Below are positions 1 to 15,462 of a stretch of DNA of 64,000 nt, piece after piece (the first letter of the stretch is position 1; the number at the start of each line of letters is the position of its first letter). The notes beneath the pieces were generated by a model, which worked only from the letters and a program-made list of their open reading frames with translations, did not search any database and was not told where the DNA came from. Location: positions 25,605,001-25,669,000 of the forward strand of contig NC_065575.1 in assembly GCF_937616625.2 (NCBI RefSeq), written 5' to 3'. Origin of the DNA: Mercurialis annua (lineage: Eukaryota; Streptophyta; Magnoliopsida; Malpighiales; Euphorbiaceae). Made by a program: the position numbers and the translations under genes.

Positions 1-3000
1 GATAACCTAACCATACTTAGGTAATCAAAACGAAGCGTAAAAGAGACTTGTGATGCAACATAATAATCTAGCGTCGCTTTTAACGCACACTTTCCTTAAT
101 ATAACCTAACCATGCTTAGGTTATCGAAAAGACGCGTTAGAGAGACTTGTGACGCGACATAGGCTTGGTAATCGAAACGACGCATTAAAGAGACTTGAGA
201 CGCGACATATTAATCTAGCGTCACTTTTCACGCACACTTTGCGTAATATAACCTCACCATGATTAGGTAATCGAAACGACACGCAAAAGAGACTTGTGAG
301 GCAACATACTATTCTAGCTTCACTTTTCACGCACATTTAGCGTAATATAACTTAACCATGCTTAGGTAATCCGAACGAAGCGTTAAAGAGACTTGAGACG
401 CGACATACTAATCTAGCGTTACTTTTCACTCACACTTTGCGTAATATAACGAACGACGCGTTAAAGAGACTTTTAAAGCATCCTTTTCGTAATATAACCT
501 AACCATGCTTGGGTAATCGGAATGACGCGTTAGAGAGACTTGTGATGCAACATAAGCATGGTAATCGAAACGAAGCATTAAAGAGACTTGAGACGCGACA
601 TTATAATCTAGCATCACTTTTCACGCACACTTTGCGTAATATAACCTTACTATAAAAGGCATAAGGGTATGCTCTTCACTTGCCTCTCTTGAGGATCCTG
701 TGAATCAAAACCTTGTGTCAAAAACATGGTAATACGATAAATTTCAATAGATACTAAGAGGACAGGCCGGTTGATAAAATGCCTACCCAACCATGCTTAG
801 TTAATCAAAACGACGCGCTAAAGAGAGTTGATACGCGGCATACTAATCTAGTGTCGTTTTTCATGCACACTTTGCGTAATATAACCTGACCATGCTAAGG
901 GTAATCGGAACGACGCTTTAGAGAGACTTGTGACGCGACATAAGCATGGTAATCAAAACGACGCGTTAAATAGACTTTATAATAGCGTCACTTTTCACAA
1001 ATACATTGCATAATATAGCCTAAACATGCTTAGGTAATCGGAACGACGCGTTAGAGAGACTTTTGACGCGATATACTAATCTAGCGTCACTTTTCACACA
1101 CACTTTGTGTAATATAACCTAACCATGCTTAGGCAATCGGAACGGCGCGTTGCAGAGACTTGTGAATAGACATACTAATCTAGCGTCACTTTTCACGCAC
1201 ACTTTGCATAATATAACCTAACCAAGCTTAGGTAACCGGAACGACGTGTTAAAGGACTTGTTATGCCACATAGTAATCTAGCGTAACTTTTAACGCACAC
1301 TTTCCGTAATATAACCTAACCATGCTTAGGTAATCAGAACGACGTGTTAGAGATATTTGTGACGCGCAAAAGCATGGTAATCAAAACGACGCATTAAAGA
1401 GACTTGAGACGCGACATATTAAACTAGCGTCACTTTTCACGCACACTTTGCGTAATATAACCTAACCATGCTTAGGTAATCGGAACGACGTGATAAAGAG
1501 ACTGGTGACGCGACATACTAATCTAGCTTCACTTTTCACGCACACTTTGTGTAATATTACCTAACCATGCTTAGGTAATCCGAACAACGCGTTAAAAAGA
1601 CTTGAGACTCTACATACTAACCTAGCGTTACTTTGCACGCACACTTTTTGTAATATAACCTAACCATGCTTAGGTAATCGGAACAACGTGTTTGAGAGAC
1701 TTGTGACGCGACATAGCATGGTAATCGAAAACAATGCATTAAAGAGACTTGAGACGCGACATACAAATAGAGCGTCACTTTTCACGCACACTTTGCGTAG
1801 CATAACCTAACCATGCTTAGGTAATCGGACTAACACGTTAAAGAGACTCGAGACGCGATATACTAATCTAGCGTCACTTTTGACGCACACTTTGCGCAAT
1901 ATAACCTAAACATGCTTAGGTAATCGGAACGACGTGTTAAAGAGACTGGTGATGCGACGTACTAATCTAGCTTCACTTTTCACGCACACTTTGCGTAATA
2001 TAACCATGCCTAGATAACCCAAACAACTAAGCATGGTAATCTAAAACGATGCATTAAAGAGACTTGAGACGCGAGATACAAATCGAGCGTCACTTTTCAT
2101 GCACACTTTGCGTAATATAACCTAACCATGCTTAGGTAATCGGATCGACGCGTTAAAGAGACTTATGACGAGACATACTAATCTAGCGTCACTATTAACG
2201 CACATTTTGCGTAATATAACCTAACCATTCTTAAGTAATCGAAACGACGTGTTAGAGAGAATTGTGACCCGACATAAGCATGGTAATCGAAACGACGCGT
2301 TAAAGAGACTTGAGACACGACGTACTAATCTAGCATCACTTTTTGAGCACACATTGCATAATATAGCCTAGCCAAAATATGGTAATCGGAAAGACTTGTG
2401 ATGCGACATAGGAATCTAGCGTCACCGTTAACGCACACTTTCCTTAACATAACCTAACCATGCTTAGGTTATCAGAATGACACGTTAGAGAGACTTGAGA
2501 CGCGGCATACTAATCTAGCGTCACTTTTCACGCACACTTTGCGTATAATAACCTAACCAAGCTTAGATAATTGGAACGATGCGATAACGAGACTTGTGAC
2601 ATGACATACTAATCTAGCGTCTCTTTTCACGCACACTTTGCGTAATATAACCTAACCATGCTTAGGTAATCAAAACGACGCGTTAAAGAGTTGAGACGCG
2701 CCATACTAATCTAGCGTCATTTTTCACGCACACTTTGCGTAATATAACCTAACCATACATAGGTAATCGGAACGACGCAATAGAGAGACTTGTGACGCGA
2801 CATAAGCATGGTAATCGAAACGACGCGTTACATAGACTTGAGACGCAACATACTAATCTAGCGTCACTTTTCACGCACACATTGCATAATATAACCTAAA
2901 CATGCTTATGTAATCGGAAGGACGCGTTAGAGAGTATTGTGACGCGATATACTAATCTAGGTCACTTTTCACACACACTTTGCATAATATAACCTAACCA

Positions 3001-3490
3001 TGCTTAGGAAATCAGAACGACGCGTTGCAGAGATTTGTGACCTGACATACTAATCTAGCGTCACTTTTCACTCACACTTTGTGTAATATAACCTAACCAT
3101 GCTTAGGTAATCGGAACGACGTGTTAAAAAGACTTTTGATGCGACATATTAATCTAGCGTAACTTTTAACGCACACTTTCCCTAATATAGCCTAACCATG
3201 CTTAGGTAATCAAAACGACGCGTTAGAGAAACTTGTGACGCGACATAAGCTTGGTAATCGAAACGACGCATTAAATAGAATTGAGACCCGACATATTAAT
3301 CTAGCGTCACTTTTCACGAACACTTTGCGTAATATAACCTAACCATGATTTGGTAATCGGAACGACGCGCTAAAGAGACTTGTGAGGCAACATACTATTC
3401 TAGCTTCACTTTTCACGCACACTTAGCGTAATATAACTTAACCATGCTTAGGTAATCCGTACGACGCGTTAAAGAGACTTGAGACGCGAC
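1..3490 (+). repeat. Large direct duplication A, copy 1
   Basis: Matches 11,969-15,462 at an offset of 11,968 bp, drifting to about 11,972 after small indels. Shared landmarks include the 137-bp marker, the unusual GCGACATATTAAACTAGCG at 1411 and 13,379, and CTTGAGACTCTACATACTAA. Such shared idiosyncrasies show copying of a multi-unit block, not chance similarity of satellite units. Confidence 0.85.
651..787. repeat. 137-bp non-satellite marker, copy 1
   Basis: The satellite is interrupted after ATAACCTTAC by sequence starting TATAAAAGGCATAAGG and ending near GATAAAATGCCTACCC, after which satellite resumes at AACCATGCTTAG. It has no satellite similarity and no open frame. AGGCAT near the left end and ATGCCT near the right end form a 6-bp inverted pair, too little to call a MITE. 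The TATAAAAGG start could also come from a retroelement promoter. The origin is not recognised. Confidence 0.8.
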
Positions 3491-5590
3491 ATACTACGCG
3501 TTAAAGAGACTTGTGATGTGACATATTAATGTAGCGTCACTTTTAATGCATCCTTTTCGTAATATAACATAACCATGCTTAGGTAATCAGAATGACGCGT
3601 TAGAGAGACTTGTGACGCGACATAAGCATGGTAATCGAAACGAAGCATTAAAGAGACTTGAGACGCGACATTATAATCTAGCATCACTTATCACGCACAC
3701 TTTGCGTAATATAACCTTACCATGCTTAGGTAATCGGAACGACGCGTTAAAGAGACTTTTGACGCAACATACTAATCTACCGTCACTTTTCACTCTCACT
3801 TTGCGTAATATAACCTAACCATGCTTAGGTAATCGGAACGACGTGTTAAAAATACTTGTAATACGACATATTAATCTAGCGTCACTTTTAACGCACACTT
3901 TCCGTAATATAACCTAACCTATGCTTAGGTAATCGGAACGACGTGTTAGAGAGATTTGTGACGCGCATAAGAATGGTATCCAAACGACGCGTTAAAGAGT
4001 TGAGACGCGACATACTAATTTAGCGTCATTTTTCACGAACACTTTGCGTGATATAACCTAACCATGCTTAGGTAATCGGAACGACGCAATAGAGAGACTT
4101 GTGACGCGACATAATCATGGTAATCGAAACGACGCGTTAAATAGACTTGAGACGCAACATACTAATCTAGCGTCACTTTTCACGCACACATTGCATAATA
4201 TAACCTAAACATGCTTATGTAATCGGAAGGACGCGTTAGAGAGACTTGTGACGCGATATACTAATCTAGGTCACTTTTAACACACACTTTGCGTAATATA
4301 ACCTAACCATGCTTAGGCAATCGGAACGACGCGTTGCAGAGACTTGTGACCTTACATACTAATCTACCGTCACTTTTCACTCACACTTTGCGTAATATAA
4401 CCTAACCATGCTTGGGTTATCGGAACGACGTGTTAAAAAGACTTGTGATGCGACATATTAATCTAGCGTCACTTTTAACGCACACTTTCCGTATTATAAC
4501 CTAACCTATGCTTAGGTAATCGGAACGACGCATTAGAGAGATTTGTGACGCGCATAAGAATGGTAATCGAAACGACACATTAAAGAGACTTGAGACGCGA
4601 CATTAATCTAGCGCCACATTTCACGCACACTTTGCGTAATATAACCTAAACATGCTTAGGTAATAGGGCTGACACGTTAAAGACACTTAAGACGCGACAT
4701 ACAAATCTAGCGTCACTTTTCACGCACACTTTGCGTAATATAACCTAACCATGCTTATGTAATCGGAACGAAGCGTTAAAAAGATTGGTGACGCGACATA
4801 CTAATCTTCTTCATTTTTCACGCACACTTTGCGTAGTATAAACTAACCATGCCTAGGTAATCGGAACAACGTGTTTGAGAGACTTGTGACGCGCCATAAG
4901 CATGGTAATCGAAAACGATGCATTAAAGAGACTTGAGACGCGACATACAAATTGAGCGTCACTTTTAACGCACACTTTGCGTAATATAAACCTAACCACT
5001 CTTAGGTAATAGGATCGACGCGTTAAAGAGACTTGTGACGGCACATACTAATCTAGTGTCACTTTTAACGCACACTTTGCGCAATATACCCTAACCATTC
5101 TTAGGTAATCGGAACGTCGCGTTAGAGAGAATTGTGACCTGACAATAAGCATAATAATCCAAACGACGCGTTAAAGAGACTTGACACGCGACATACTAAT
5201 CTAGCGTCACTTTTCACGCACACATTGCATAATATATCCTAACCATGCTTAGGTAATCGGAACGACGCGTTAGAGAGACTTGTGACGCGACATAAACATG
5301 ATAATCGAAACGACGCATTATAGAGACGTGAGACGCGACATACTAATCTAACGTCACTTTTCAAGCACACTTTGCGTAAGATAACCTAACCATACTTAGG
5401 TAATCAAAACGAAGCATAAAAGAGACTTGTGATGCAACATAATAATCTAGCGTCGCTTTTAACGCACACTTTCCTTAATATAACCTAACCATGCTTAGGT
5501 TATCAAAACGACGCGTTAGAGAGACTTGTGACGCGATATAGGCTTGGTAATCGAAACAACGCATTAAAGTGACTTGAGACGCGACATATT
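3180..5590 (+). repeat. Large direct duplication C, copy 1
   Basis: Matches about 9,770-12,180 at a nearly constant offset of 6,590 bp. Shared oddities include the truncated unit GACATACTACGCGTTAAAG (near 3,490 and 10,080) and the GGTAATAGGGCTGAC variant. After about 5,590 the two copies continue into different sequence: this one into duplication B, the other into a copy of the start of the window. Confidence 0.85.
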
Positions 5591-7665
5591 AAACTAGCGT
5601 CACTTTTCACGCACACTTTGCGTAATATAACCTAACCATGCTTAGGTAATCGGAACGACGTGATAAAGTGACTGGTGACGCGACATACTAATCTAGCTTC
5701 ACATTTCACGCACACTTTGTGTAATATAACCTAACCATGCTTAGGTAATCCGAACAACGCGTTAAAAAGACTTGAGACTCTACATACTAACCTAGCGTTA
5801 CTTTGCACGCACACTTTCTGTAATATAACCTAACCATGCTTAGGTAATCGGAACAACGTGTTTGAGAGACTTGTGACGCGACATAGCATGGTAATCGAAA
5901 ACAATGCATTAAAGAGACTTGAGACGCGACATACAAATAGAGCGTCACTTTTCACGCACACTTTGCGTAGCATAACCTAACCATGCTTAGGTAATCGGAC
6001 TAACACGTTAAAGAGACTCGAGACGCGATATACTAATCTAGCGTCACTTTTGACGCACACTTTGCGCAATATAACCTAAACATGTTTAGGTAATCGGAAC
6101 GACGTGTTAAAGAGACTGTTGATGCGACGTACTAATCTAGCTTCACTTTTCACGCACACTTTGCGTAATATAACCAAACCATGCCTAGATAACCCAAACA
6201 ACTAAGCATGGTAATCGAAAACGATGCATTAAAGAGACTTGAGACGCGAGATACAAATCGAGCGTCACTTTTCATGCACACTTTGCGTAATATAACCTAA
6301 CCATGCTTAGGTAATCGGATCGACGTGTTAAAGAGACTTATGACGGGACATACTAATCTAGCGTCACTATTAACGCACATTTTGCGTAATATAACCTAAC
6401 CATTCTTAGGTAATCGAAACGACGTGTTAGAGAGAATTGTGACCCGACATAAGCATGGTAATCGAAACGACGCGTTAAAGAGACTTGAGACACGACGTAC
6501 TAATCTAGCATCACTTTTTGAGCACACATTGCATAATATAGCCTAGCCAAAATATGGTAATCGGAAAGACTTGTGATGCGACATAGGAATCTAGCGTCAC
6601 CGTTAACGCACACTTTCCTTAACATAACCTAACCATGCTTAGGTTATCAGAATGACACGTTAGAGAGACTTGAGACGCGGCATACTAATCTAGCGTCACT
6701 TTTCACGCACACTATGCGTATAATAACCAAACCAAGCTTAGATAATTGGAACGATGCGATAAAGAGACTTGTGACATGACATACTAATCTAGCGTCTCTT
6801 TTCACGCACACTTTGCGTAATATAACCTAACCATGCTTAGGTAATCAAAACGACGCGTTAAAGAGTTGAGACGCGCCATACTAATCTAGCGTCATTTTTC
6901 ACGCACACTTTGCGTAATATAACCTAACCATACATAGGTAATCGGAACGACGCAATAGAGAGACTTGTGACGCGACATAAGCATGGTAATCGAAACGACG
7001 CGTTAAATAGACTTGAGACGCAACATACTAATCTAGCGTCACTTTTCACGCACACATTGCATAATATAACCTAAACATGCTTATGTAATCGGAAGGACGC
7101 GTTAGAGAGACTTGTGACGTGATATACTAATCTAGGTCACTTTTCACACACACTTTGCATAATATAACCTAACCATGCTTAGGAAATCAGAACGACGCGT
7201 TGCAGAGATTTGTGACCTGACATACTAATCTAGCGTCACTTTTCACTCACACTTTGTGTAATATAACCTAACCATGCTTAGGTAATCGGAACGACGTGTT
7301 AAAAAGACTTTTGATGCGACATATTAATCTAGCGTAACTTTTAACGCACACTTTCCCTAATATAGCCTAACCATGCTTAGGTAATCAAAACGACGCGTTA
7401 GAGAGACTTGTGACGCGACATAAGCTTGGTAATCGAAACGACGCATTAAATAGAATTGAGACCCGACATATTAATCTAGCGTCACTTTTCACGAACACTT
7501 TGCGTAATATAACCTAACCATGATTTGGTAATCGGAACGACGCGCTAAAGAGACTTGTGAGGCAACATACTATTCTAGCTTCACTTTTCACGCACACTTA
7601 GCGTAATATAACTTAACCATGCTTAGGTAATCCGTACGACGCGTTAAAGAGACTTGAGACGCGAC
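5581..7665 (+). repeat. Duplication B: partial third copy of block A
   Basis: Matches 1,411-3,490 at an offset of 4,170-4,175 bp and 13,379-15,462 at an offset of about 7,798 bp. It carries the same rare variants in order: TTAAACTAGCG, GAGACTCTACATAC, AACAATGCATTAAAG, CAAATCGAGCG and CTAGCCAAAATATGG. At about 7,660 it joins a downstream segment through GCGACTCACACTTTGCG. Confidence 0.85.
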
Positions 7666-9769
7666 TCACACTTTGCGTATTATAACGAACAACGCGTTAA
7701 AGAGACTTGTGATGTGACATACTAATCTAGCGTCACTTTTCACGCACACATTGCATAATATAACATAAACATGCTTATGTAATCGGAAGAACGCGTTAAA
7801 GAGACTTTTGACGCGACATAATAATCTAGGTCACTTTTCACACACACTTTGCGTAATATAACCTAACCATGCTTACGCAATCGGAACGACGCGTTGCAGA
7901 GACTTGTGACCTGACATACTAATCTACCGTCACTTTTCACTCACACTTTGCGTAATATAACCTAACCATGCTTAGGTAATCGGAACGACGTGTTAAAAAG
8001 ACTTGTGATGCGACATATTAATCTAGCGTTACATTTAACGCACACTTTCCGTAATATAACCTAACCTATGCTTAGGTAATCAGAACGACGCGTTAGAGAT
8101 ATTTGTGACGCGCATAAGAATGGTAATCCAAACGACGCATTAAAGAGACTTGAGTCGCGACATTAATCTAGCGTCACATTTCACGCACACTTTGCGTAAT
8201 ATAACCTTAGGTAATCGGACTGACACGTTAAAGAGACTTAAGACACGACATACAAATCTAGCGTCACTTTTCACGCACACTTTGCTCAATATAACCTAAC
8301 CATGCTTAGGTAATCGGAACGACGCGTTAAAGAGACTTGTGACGGCACATACTAATCTAGTGTCACTTTTAACGCACACTTTGCGCAATATACCCTAACC
8401 ATTCTTAGGTAATCGGAACGACGTGTTAGAGAGAATTGTGACCTGACAATAAGCATAGTAATCCAAACGACGCGTTAAAGAGAATTGATGCGCGACATAC
8501 TAATCTAGCGTCACTTTTCACGCACACATTGCATAATATATCCTAACCATGCTTAGGTAATCAGAACGACGCGTAAAAGAGACTTGTGACGCGACATAAA
8601 CATGATAATCTAACGTCACTTTTCAAGCACACTTTGCGTAAGATAACCTAACCATACTTAGGTAATCAAAACGAAGCGTAAAAGAGACTTGTGATGCGAC
8701 ATAATAATCTATCGTCGCTTTTAACGCACACTTTCCTTAATATAACCTAACCATGCTTAGGTAATCGAAACGACGCGTTAGAGAGACTTATGACGCAAAC
8801 ATAAGCTTGGTAATCGAAACGACGCATTAAATAGACTTGAGACGCGACATATTAATCTAGCGTCACTTTTCACGCACACTTTGCGTAATATAACCTAACC
8901 ATGATTAGGTAATCGGAACGACGCGCTAAAGAGACTTGTGACGCAACATACTATTTTAACTTCACTTTTCACGCACACTTAGCGTAATATAACTTAAAGA
9001 GACTTGAGACGCGACATACTAATCTAGCGTTACTTTTTACTCACACTTTGCGTATTATAACGAACAACGCGTTAAAGAGACTTGTGATGTGACATATTAA
9101 TGTAGCGTCACTTTTAACGCATCCTTTTCGTAATATAAGCTAACCATGCTTATGTAATCGGAATGACGCGTTAGAGAGACTTGTGATGCAACATAAGCAT
9201 GGTAATCGAAACGAAGCATTAAAAAGACTTGAGATGCGACATTATAATCTAGCATCACTTTTCACGCACACTTTGCGTAATATAAACCTAACCATTCTTA
9301 GGTAATAGGATCGACGCGTTAAAGAGACTTGTGACAGCACATACTAATCTAGTGTCACTTTTAACGCACACTTTGCGCAATATACCCTAACCATTCTTAG
9401 GTAATCGGAACGACGCGTTAGAGAGAATTGTGACCTAACAATAAGCATAGTAATCCAAACGACGCGTTAAAGAGACTTGACACGCGACATACTAATCTAG
9501 CGTCACTTTTCACGCACACATTGCATAATATATCCTAACCATGCTTAGGTAATCGGAACGACGCGTTAGAGATACTTGTGACGCGACAGAAACATGATAA
9601 TCGAAACGACGCATTATAGAGACTTGAGGCGCGACACACTAATCTAACGTCACTTTTCAAGCACACTTTGCGTAAGATAACCTAACCTTACTTAGGTAAT
9701 CAAAACGAAGCGTAAAAGAGACTTGTGATGCGACATAATAATCTAGCGTCGCTTTTAATGCACACTTTC

Positions 9770-12180
9770 CTTAATATAACCTAACCATGCTTAGGTAATT
9801 GAAACGACGCGTTAGAGAGACTTGTGACGTCGACATAAGCTTGGTAATCGAAATGACGCATTAAAGAGACATGAGACGCGACATATTAATCTAGCGTCAC
9901 TTTTCACGCACACTTTGCGTAATATAACCTAACCATGATTAGGTAATTGGAACAACGCGCTAAAGAGACTTGTGAGGCAACATACTATTCTAGCTTCACT
10001 TTTAATGCACACTTAGCGTAATATAACTTAACCATGCTTAGGTAATCCGTACGACGCGTCAAAGAGACTTGAGACGTGACATACTACGCGTTAAAGAGAC
10101 TTGTGATGTGACATATTAATGTAGCGTCACTTTTAATGCATCCTTTTCGTAATATAACATAACCATGCTTAGGTAATCAGAATGACGCGTTAGAGAGACT
10201 TGTGACGCGACATAAGCATGGTAATCGAAACGAAGCATTAAAGAGACTTGAGACGCGACATTATAATCTAGCATCACTTATCACACACACTTTGCGTAAT
10301 ATAACCTTACCATGCTTAGGTAATCGGAACGACGCGTTAAAGAGACTTTTGACGCAACATACTAATCTACCGTCACTTTTCACTCACACTTTGCGTAATA
10401 TAACCTAACTATGCTTAGGTAATCGGAACGACGTGTTAAAAAGACTTGTGATACGACATATTAATCTAGCGTCACTTTTAACGCACACTTTCCGTAATAT
10501 AACCTAACCTATGCTTAGGTAATCGGAACGACGTGTTAGAGAGATTTGTGACGCGCATAAGAATGGTATCCAAACGACGCGTTAAAGAGTTGAGACGCGA
10601 CATACTAATTTAGCGTCATTTTTCACGAACACTTTGCGTGATATAACCTAACCATGCTTAGGTAATCGGAACGACGCAATAGAGAGACTTGTGACGCGAC
10701 ATAATCATGGTAATCGAAACGACGCGTTAAATAGACTTGAGACGCAACATACTAATCTAGCGTCACTTTTCACGCACACATTGCATAATATAACCTAAAC
10801 ATGCTTATGTAATCGGAAGGACGCGATAGAGAGACTTGTGACGCGATATACTAATCTAGGTCACTTTTAACACACACTTTGCGTAATATAACCTAACCAT
10901 GCTTAGGCAATCGGAACGACGCGTTGCAGAGACTTGTGACCTGACATACTAATCTACCGTCACTTTTCACTCACACTTTGCGTAATATAACCTAACCATG
11001 CTTGGGTTATCGGAACGACGTGTTAAAAAGACTTGTGATGCGATATATTAATCTAGCGTCACTTTTATCGCACACTTTCCGTAATATAACCTAACCTATG
11101 CTTAGGTAATCGGAACGACGCATTAGAGAGATTTGTGACGCGCATAAGAATGGTAATCGAAACGACACATTAAAGAGACTTGAGACGCGACATTAATCTA
11201 GCGCCACATTTCACGCACACTTTGCGTAATATAACCTAAACATGCTTAGGTAATAGGGCTGACCGTTAAAGACACTTAAGACGCGACATACAAATCTAGC
11301 GTCACTTTTCACGCACACTTTGCGTAATATAACCTAACCATGCTTATGTAATCGGAACGAAGCGTTAAAAAGACTGGTGACGCGACCTACTAATCTTCTT
11401 CATTTTTCACGCACACTTTGCGTAGTATAAACTAACCATGCCTAGGTAATCGGAACAACGTGTTTGAGAGACTTGTGACGCGACATAAGCATGGTAATCG
11501 AAAACGATGCATTAAAGAGACTTGAGACGCGACATACAAATTGAGCGTCACTTTTAACGCACACTTTGCGTAATATAAACCTAACCACTCTTAGGTAATA
11601 GGATCGACGCGTTAAAGAGACTTGTGACGGCACATACTAATCTAGTGTAACTTTTAACGCACACTTTGCGCAATATACCCTAACCATTCTTAGGTAATCG
11701 GAACGTCGCGTTAGAGAGAATTGTGACCTGACAATAAGCATAATAATTCAAACGACGCGTTAAAGAGACTTGACACGCGACATACTAATCTAGCGTCACT
11801 TTTCACGCACACATTGCATAATATATCCTAACCATGCTTAGGTAATCGGAACAACGCGTTAGAGAGACTTGTGACGCGACATAAACATGATAATCGAAAC
11901 GACGCATTATAGAGACGTGAGACGCGACATACTAATCTAACGTCACTTTTCAAGCACACTTTGCGTAAGATAACCTAACCATACTTAGGTAATCAAAACG
12001 AAGCGTAAAAGAGACTTGTGATGCAACATAATAATCTAGCGTCGCTTTTAACGCACACTTTCCTTAATATAACCTAACCATGCTTAGGTTATCGAAACGA
12101 CGCGTTAGAGAGACTTGTGACGCGACATAGGCTTGGTAATCGAAACGAAGCATTAAAGAGACTTGAGACGCGACATATTA
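9770..12180 (+). repeat. Large direct duplication C, copy 2
   Basis: Copy of 3,180-5,590 with scattered substitutions and small indels. For example, AGGGCTGACACGTT in copy 1 appears as AGGGCTGACCGTT here. It is followed directly by the second copy of duplication A, so the order C then A is preserved. Confidence 0.85.
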
Positions 12181-15100
12181 ATCTAGCGTCACTTTTCACG
12201 CATACTTTGCGTAATATAACCTCACCATGATTAGGTAATCGAAACGACGCGCTAAAGAGACTTGTGAGGCAACATACTATTCTAGCTTCACTTTTCACGC
12301 ACATTTAGCGTAATATAACTTAACCATGCTTAGGTAATCCGAACGAAGCGTTAAAGAGACTTGAGACGCGACATACTAATCTAGCGTTACTTTTCACTCA
12401 CACTTTGCGTAATATAACGAACGACGCGTTAAAGAGACTTTTAAAGCATCCTTTTCGTAATATAACCTAACCATGCTTGGGTAATCGGAATGACGCGTTA
12501 GAGAGACTTGTGATGCAACATAAGCATGGTAATCGAAACGAAGCATTAAAGAGACTTGAGACGCGACATTATAATCTAGCATCACTTTTCACGCACACTT
12601 TGCGTAATATAACCTTACTATAAAAGGCATAAGGGTATGCTCTTCACTTGCCTCTCCTGAGGATCCTGTAAATCAAAACCTTGTGTCAAAAACATGGTAA
12701 TACGATAAATTTCAACAGATACTAAGAGGACAGGCCGGTTGATAAAATGCCAACCCAACCATGCTTAGTTAATCAAAACGACGCGCTAAAGAGAGTTGAT
12801 ACGCGACATACTAATCTAGTGTCATTTTTCATGCACACTTTGCGTAATATAACCTGACCATGCTAAGGGTAATCGGAACGACGCTTTAGAGAGACTTGTG
12901 ACGCGACATAAGCATGGTAATCAAAACGACGCGTTAAATAGACTTTATAATAGCGTCACTTTTCACAAATACATTGCATAATATAGCCTAAACATGCTTA
13001 GGTAATCGGAACGACGCGTTAGAGAGACTTTTGACGCGATATACTAATCTAGCGTCACTTTTCACACACACTTTGTGTAATATAACCTAACCATGCTTAG
13101 GCAATCGGAACGGCGCGTTGCAGAGACTTGTGAACAGACATACTAATCTAGCGTCACTTTTCACGCACACTTTGCGTAATATAACCTAACCAAGCTTAGG
13201 TAACCGGAACGACGTGTTAAAGGACTTGTTATGCCACATAGTAATCTAGCGTAACTTTTAACGCACACTTTCCGTAATATAACCTAACCATGCTTAGGTA
13301 ATCAGAACGACGTGTTAGAGATATTTGTGACGCGCAAAAGCATGGTAATCAAAACGACGCATTAAAGAGACTTGAGACGCGACATATTAAACTAGCGTCA
13401 CTTTTCACGCACACTTTGCGTAATATAACCTAACCATGCTTAGGTAATCGGAACGACGTGATAAAGAGACTGGTGACGCGACATACTAATCTAGCTTCAC
13501 TTTTCACGCACACTTTGTGTAATATAACCTAACCATGCTTAGGTAATCCGAACAACGCGTTAAAAAGACTTGAGACTCTACATACTAACCTAGCGTTACT
13601 TTGCACGCACACTTTTTGTAATATAACCTAACCATGCTTAGGTAATCGGAACAACGTGTTTGAGAGACTTGTGACGCGACATAGCATGGTAATCGAAAAC
13701 AATGCATTAAAGAGACTTGAGACGCGACATACAAATAGAGCGTCACTTTTCACGCACACTTTGCGTAGCATAACCTAATCATGCTTAGGTAATCGACTAA
13801 CACGTTAAAGAGACTCGAGACGCGATATACTAATCTAGCGTCACTTTTGACGCACACTTTGCGCAATATAACCTAAACATGCTTAGGAAATCGGAACGAC
13901 GTGTTAAAGAGACTGGTGATGCGACGTACTAATCTAGCTTCACTTTTCACGCACACTTTGCGTAATATAACCAAACCATGCCTAGATAACCCAAACAACT
14001 AAGCATGGTAATCGAAAACGATGCATTAAAGAGACTTGAGACGCGAGATACAAATCGAGCGTCACTTTTCATGCACACTTTGCGTAATATAACCTAACCA
14101 TGCTTAGGTAATCGGATCGACGCGTTATAGAGACTTATGACGGGACATACTAATCTAGCGTCACTATTAACGCACATTTTGCGTAATATAACCTAACCAT
14201 TCTTAGGTAATCGAAACGACGTGTTAGAGAGAATTGTGACCCGACATAAGCATGGTAATCGAAACGACGCGTTAAAGAGACTTGAGACGCGACGTACTAA
14301 TCTAGCATCACTTTTTGAGCACACATTGCATAATATAGCCTAGCCAAAATATGGTAATCGGAAAGACTTGTGATGCGACATAGGAATCTAGCGTCACCGT
14401 TAACGCACACTTTCCTTAACATAACCTAACCATGCTTAGGTTATCAGAATGACACGTTAGAGAGACTTGAGACGCGGCATACTAATCTAGCGTCACTTTT
14501 CACGCACACTTTGCGTATAATAACCTAACCAAGCTTAGATAATTGGAACGATGCGATAAAGAGACTTGTGACATGACATACTAATCTAGCGTCTCTTTTC
14601 ACGCACACTTTGCGTAATATAACCTAACCATGCTTAGGTAATCAAAACGACGCGTTAAAGAGTTGAGACGCGCCATACTAATCTAGCGTCATTTTTCACG
14701 CACACTTTGCGTAATATAACCTAACCATACATAGGTAATCAGAACGACATAATAGAGAGACTTGTGACGCGACATAAGCATGGTAATCGAAACGACGCGT
14801 TAAATAGACTTGAGACGCAACATACTAATCTAGCGTCACTTTTCACGCACACATTGCATAATATAACCTAAACATGCTTATGTAATCGGAAGGACGCGTT
14901 AGAGAGACTTGTGATGCGATATACTAATCTAGGTCACTTTTCACACACACTTTGCATAATATAACCTAACCATGCTTAGGAAATCAGAACGACGCGTTGC
15001 AGAGATTTGTGACCTGACATACTAATCTAGTGTCACTTTTCACTCACACTTTGTGTAATATAACCTAACCATGCTTAGGTAATCGGAACGACGTGTTAAA

Positions 15101-15462
15101 AAGACTTTTGATGCGACATATTAATCTAGCGTAACTTTTAACGCACACTTTCCCTAATATAGCCTAACCATGCTTAGGTAATCAAAACGACGCGTTAGAG
15201 AGACTTGTGACGCGACATAAGCTTGGTAATCGAAACGACGCATTAAATAGAATTGAGACCCGACATATTAATCTAGCGTCACTTTTCACGAACACTTTGC
15301 GTAATATAACCTAACCATGATTTGGTAATCGGAACGACGCGCTAAAGAGACTTGTGAGGCAACATACTATTCTAGCTTCACTTTTCACGCACACTTAGCG
15401 TAATATAACTTAACCATGCTTAGGTAATCCGTACAACGCGTTAAAGAGACTTGAGACGCGAC
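11969..15462 (+). repeat. Large direct duplication A, copy 2
   Basis: Second copy of the block at 1-3,490. Its 3' end follows the junction form GCGACTCACACTTTGCG (near 15,458), which is also found at 7,660 but not at the end of copy 1. The three related blocks therefore have mixed ancestry. Confidence 0.85.
12619..12755. repeat. 137-bp non-satellite marker, copy 2
   Basis: Second copy of the marker, exactly 11,968 bp downstream of copy 1 and in the same satellite context. By eye it differs at about four positions (for example CTCTTGAGG against CTCCTGAGG, and TGTGAATC against TGTAAATC). It was carried by the large direct duplication rather than inserted independently. Confidence 0.85.

Noticed and set aside
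651..787. MITE or promoter identity for the 137-bp marker
   Set aside because: Only a 6-bp inverted pair and a TATAAAAGG string are visible, with no clear target-site duplication, so only a neutral marker is reported.
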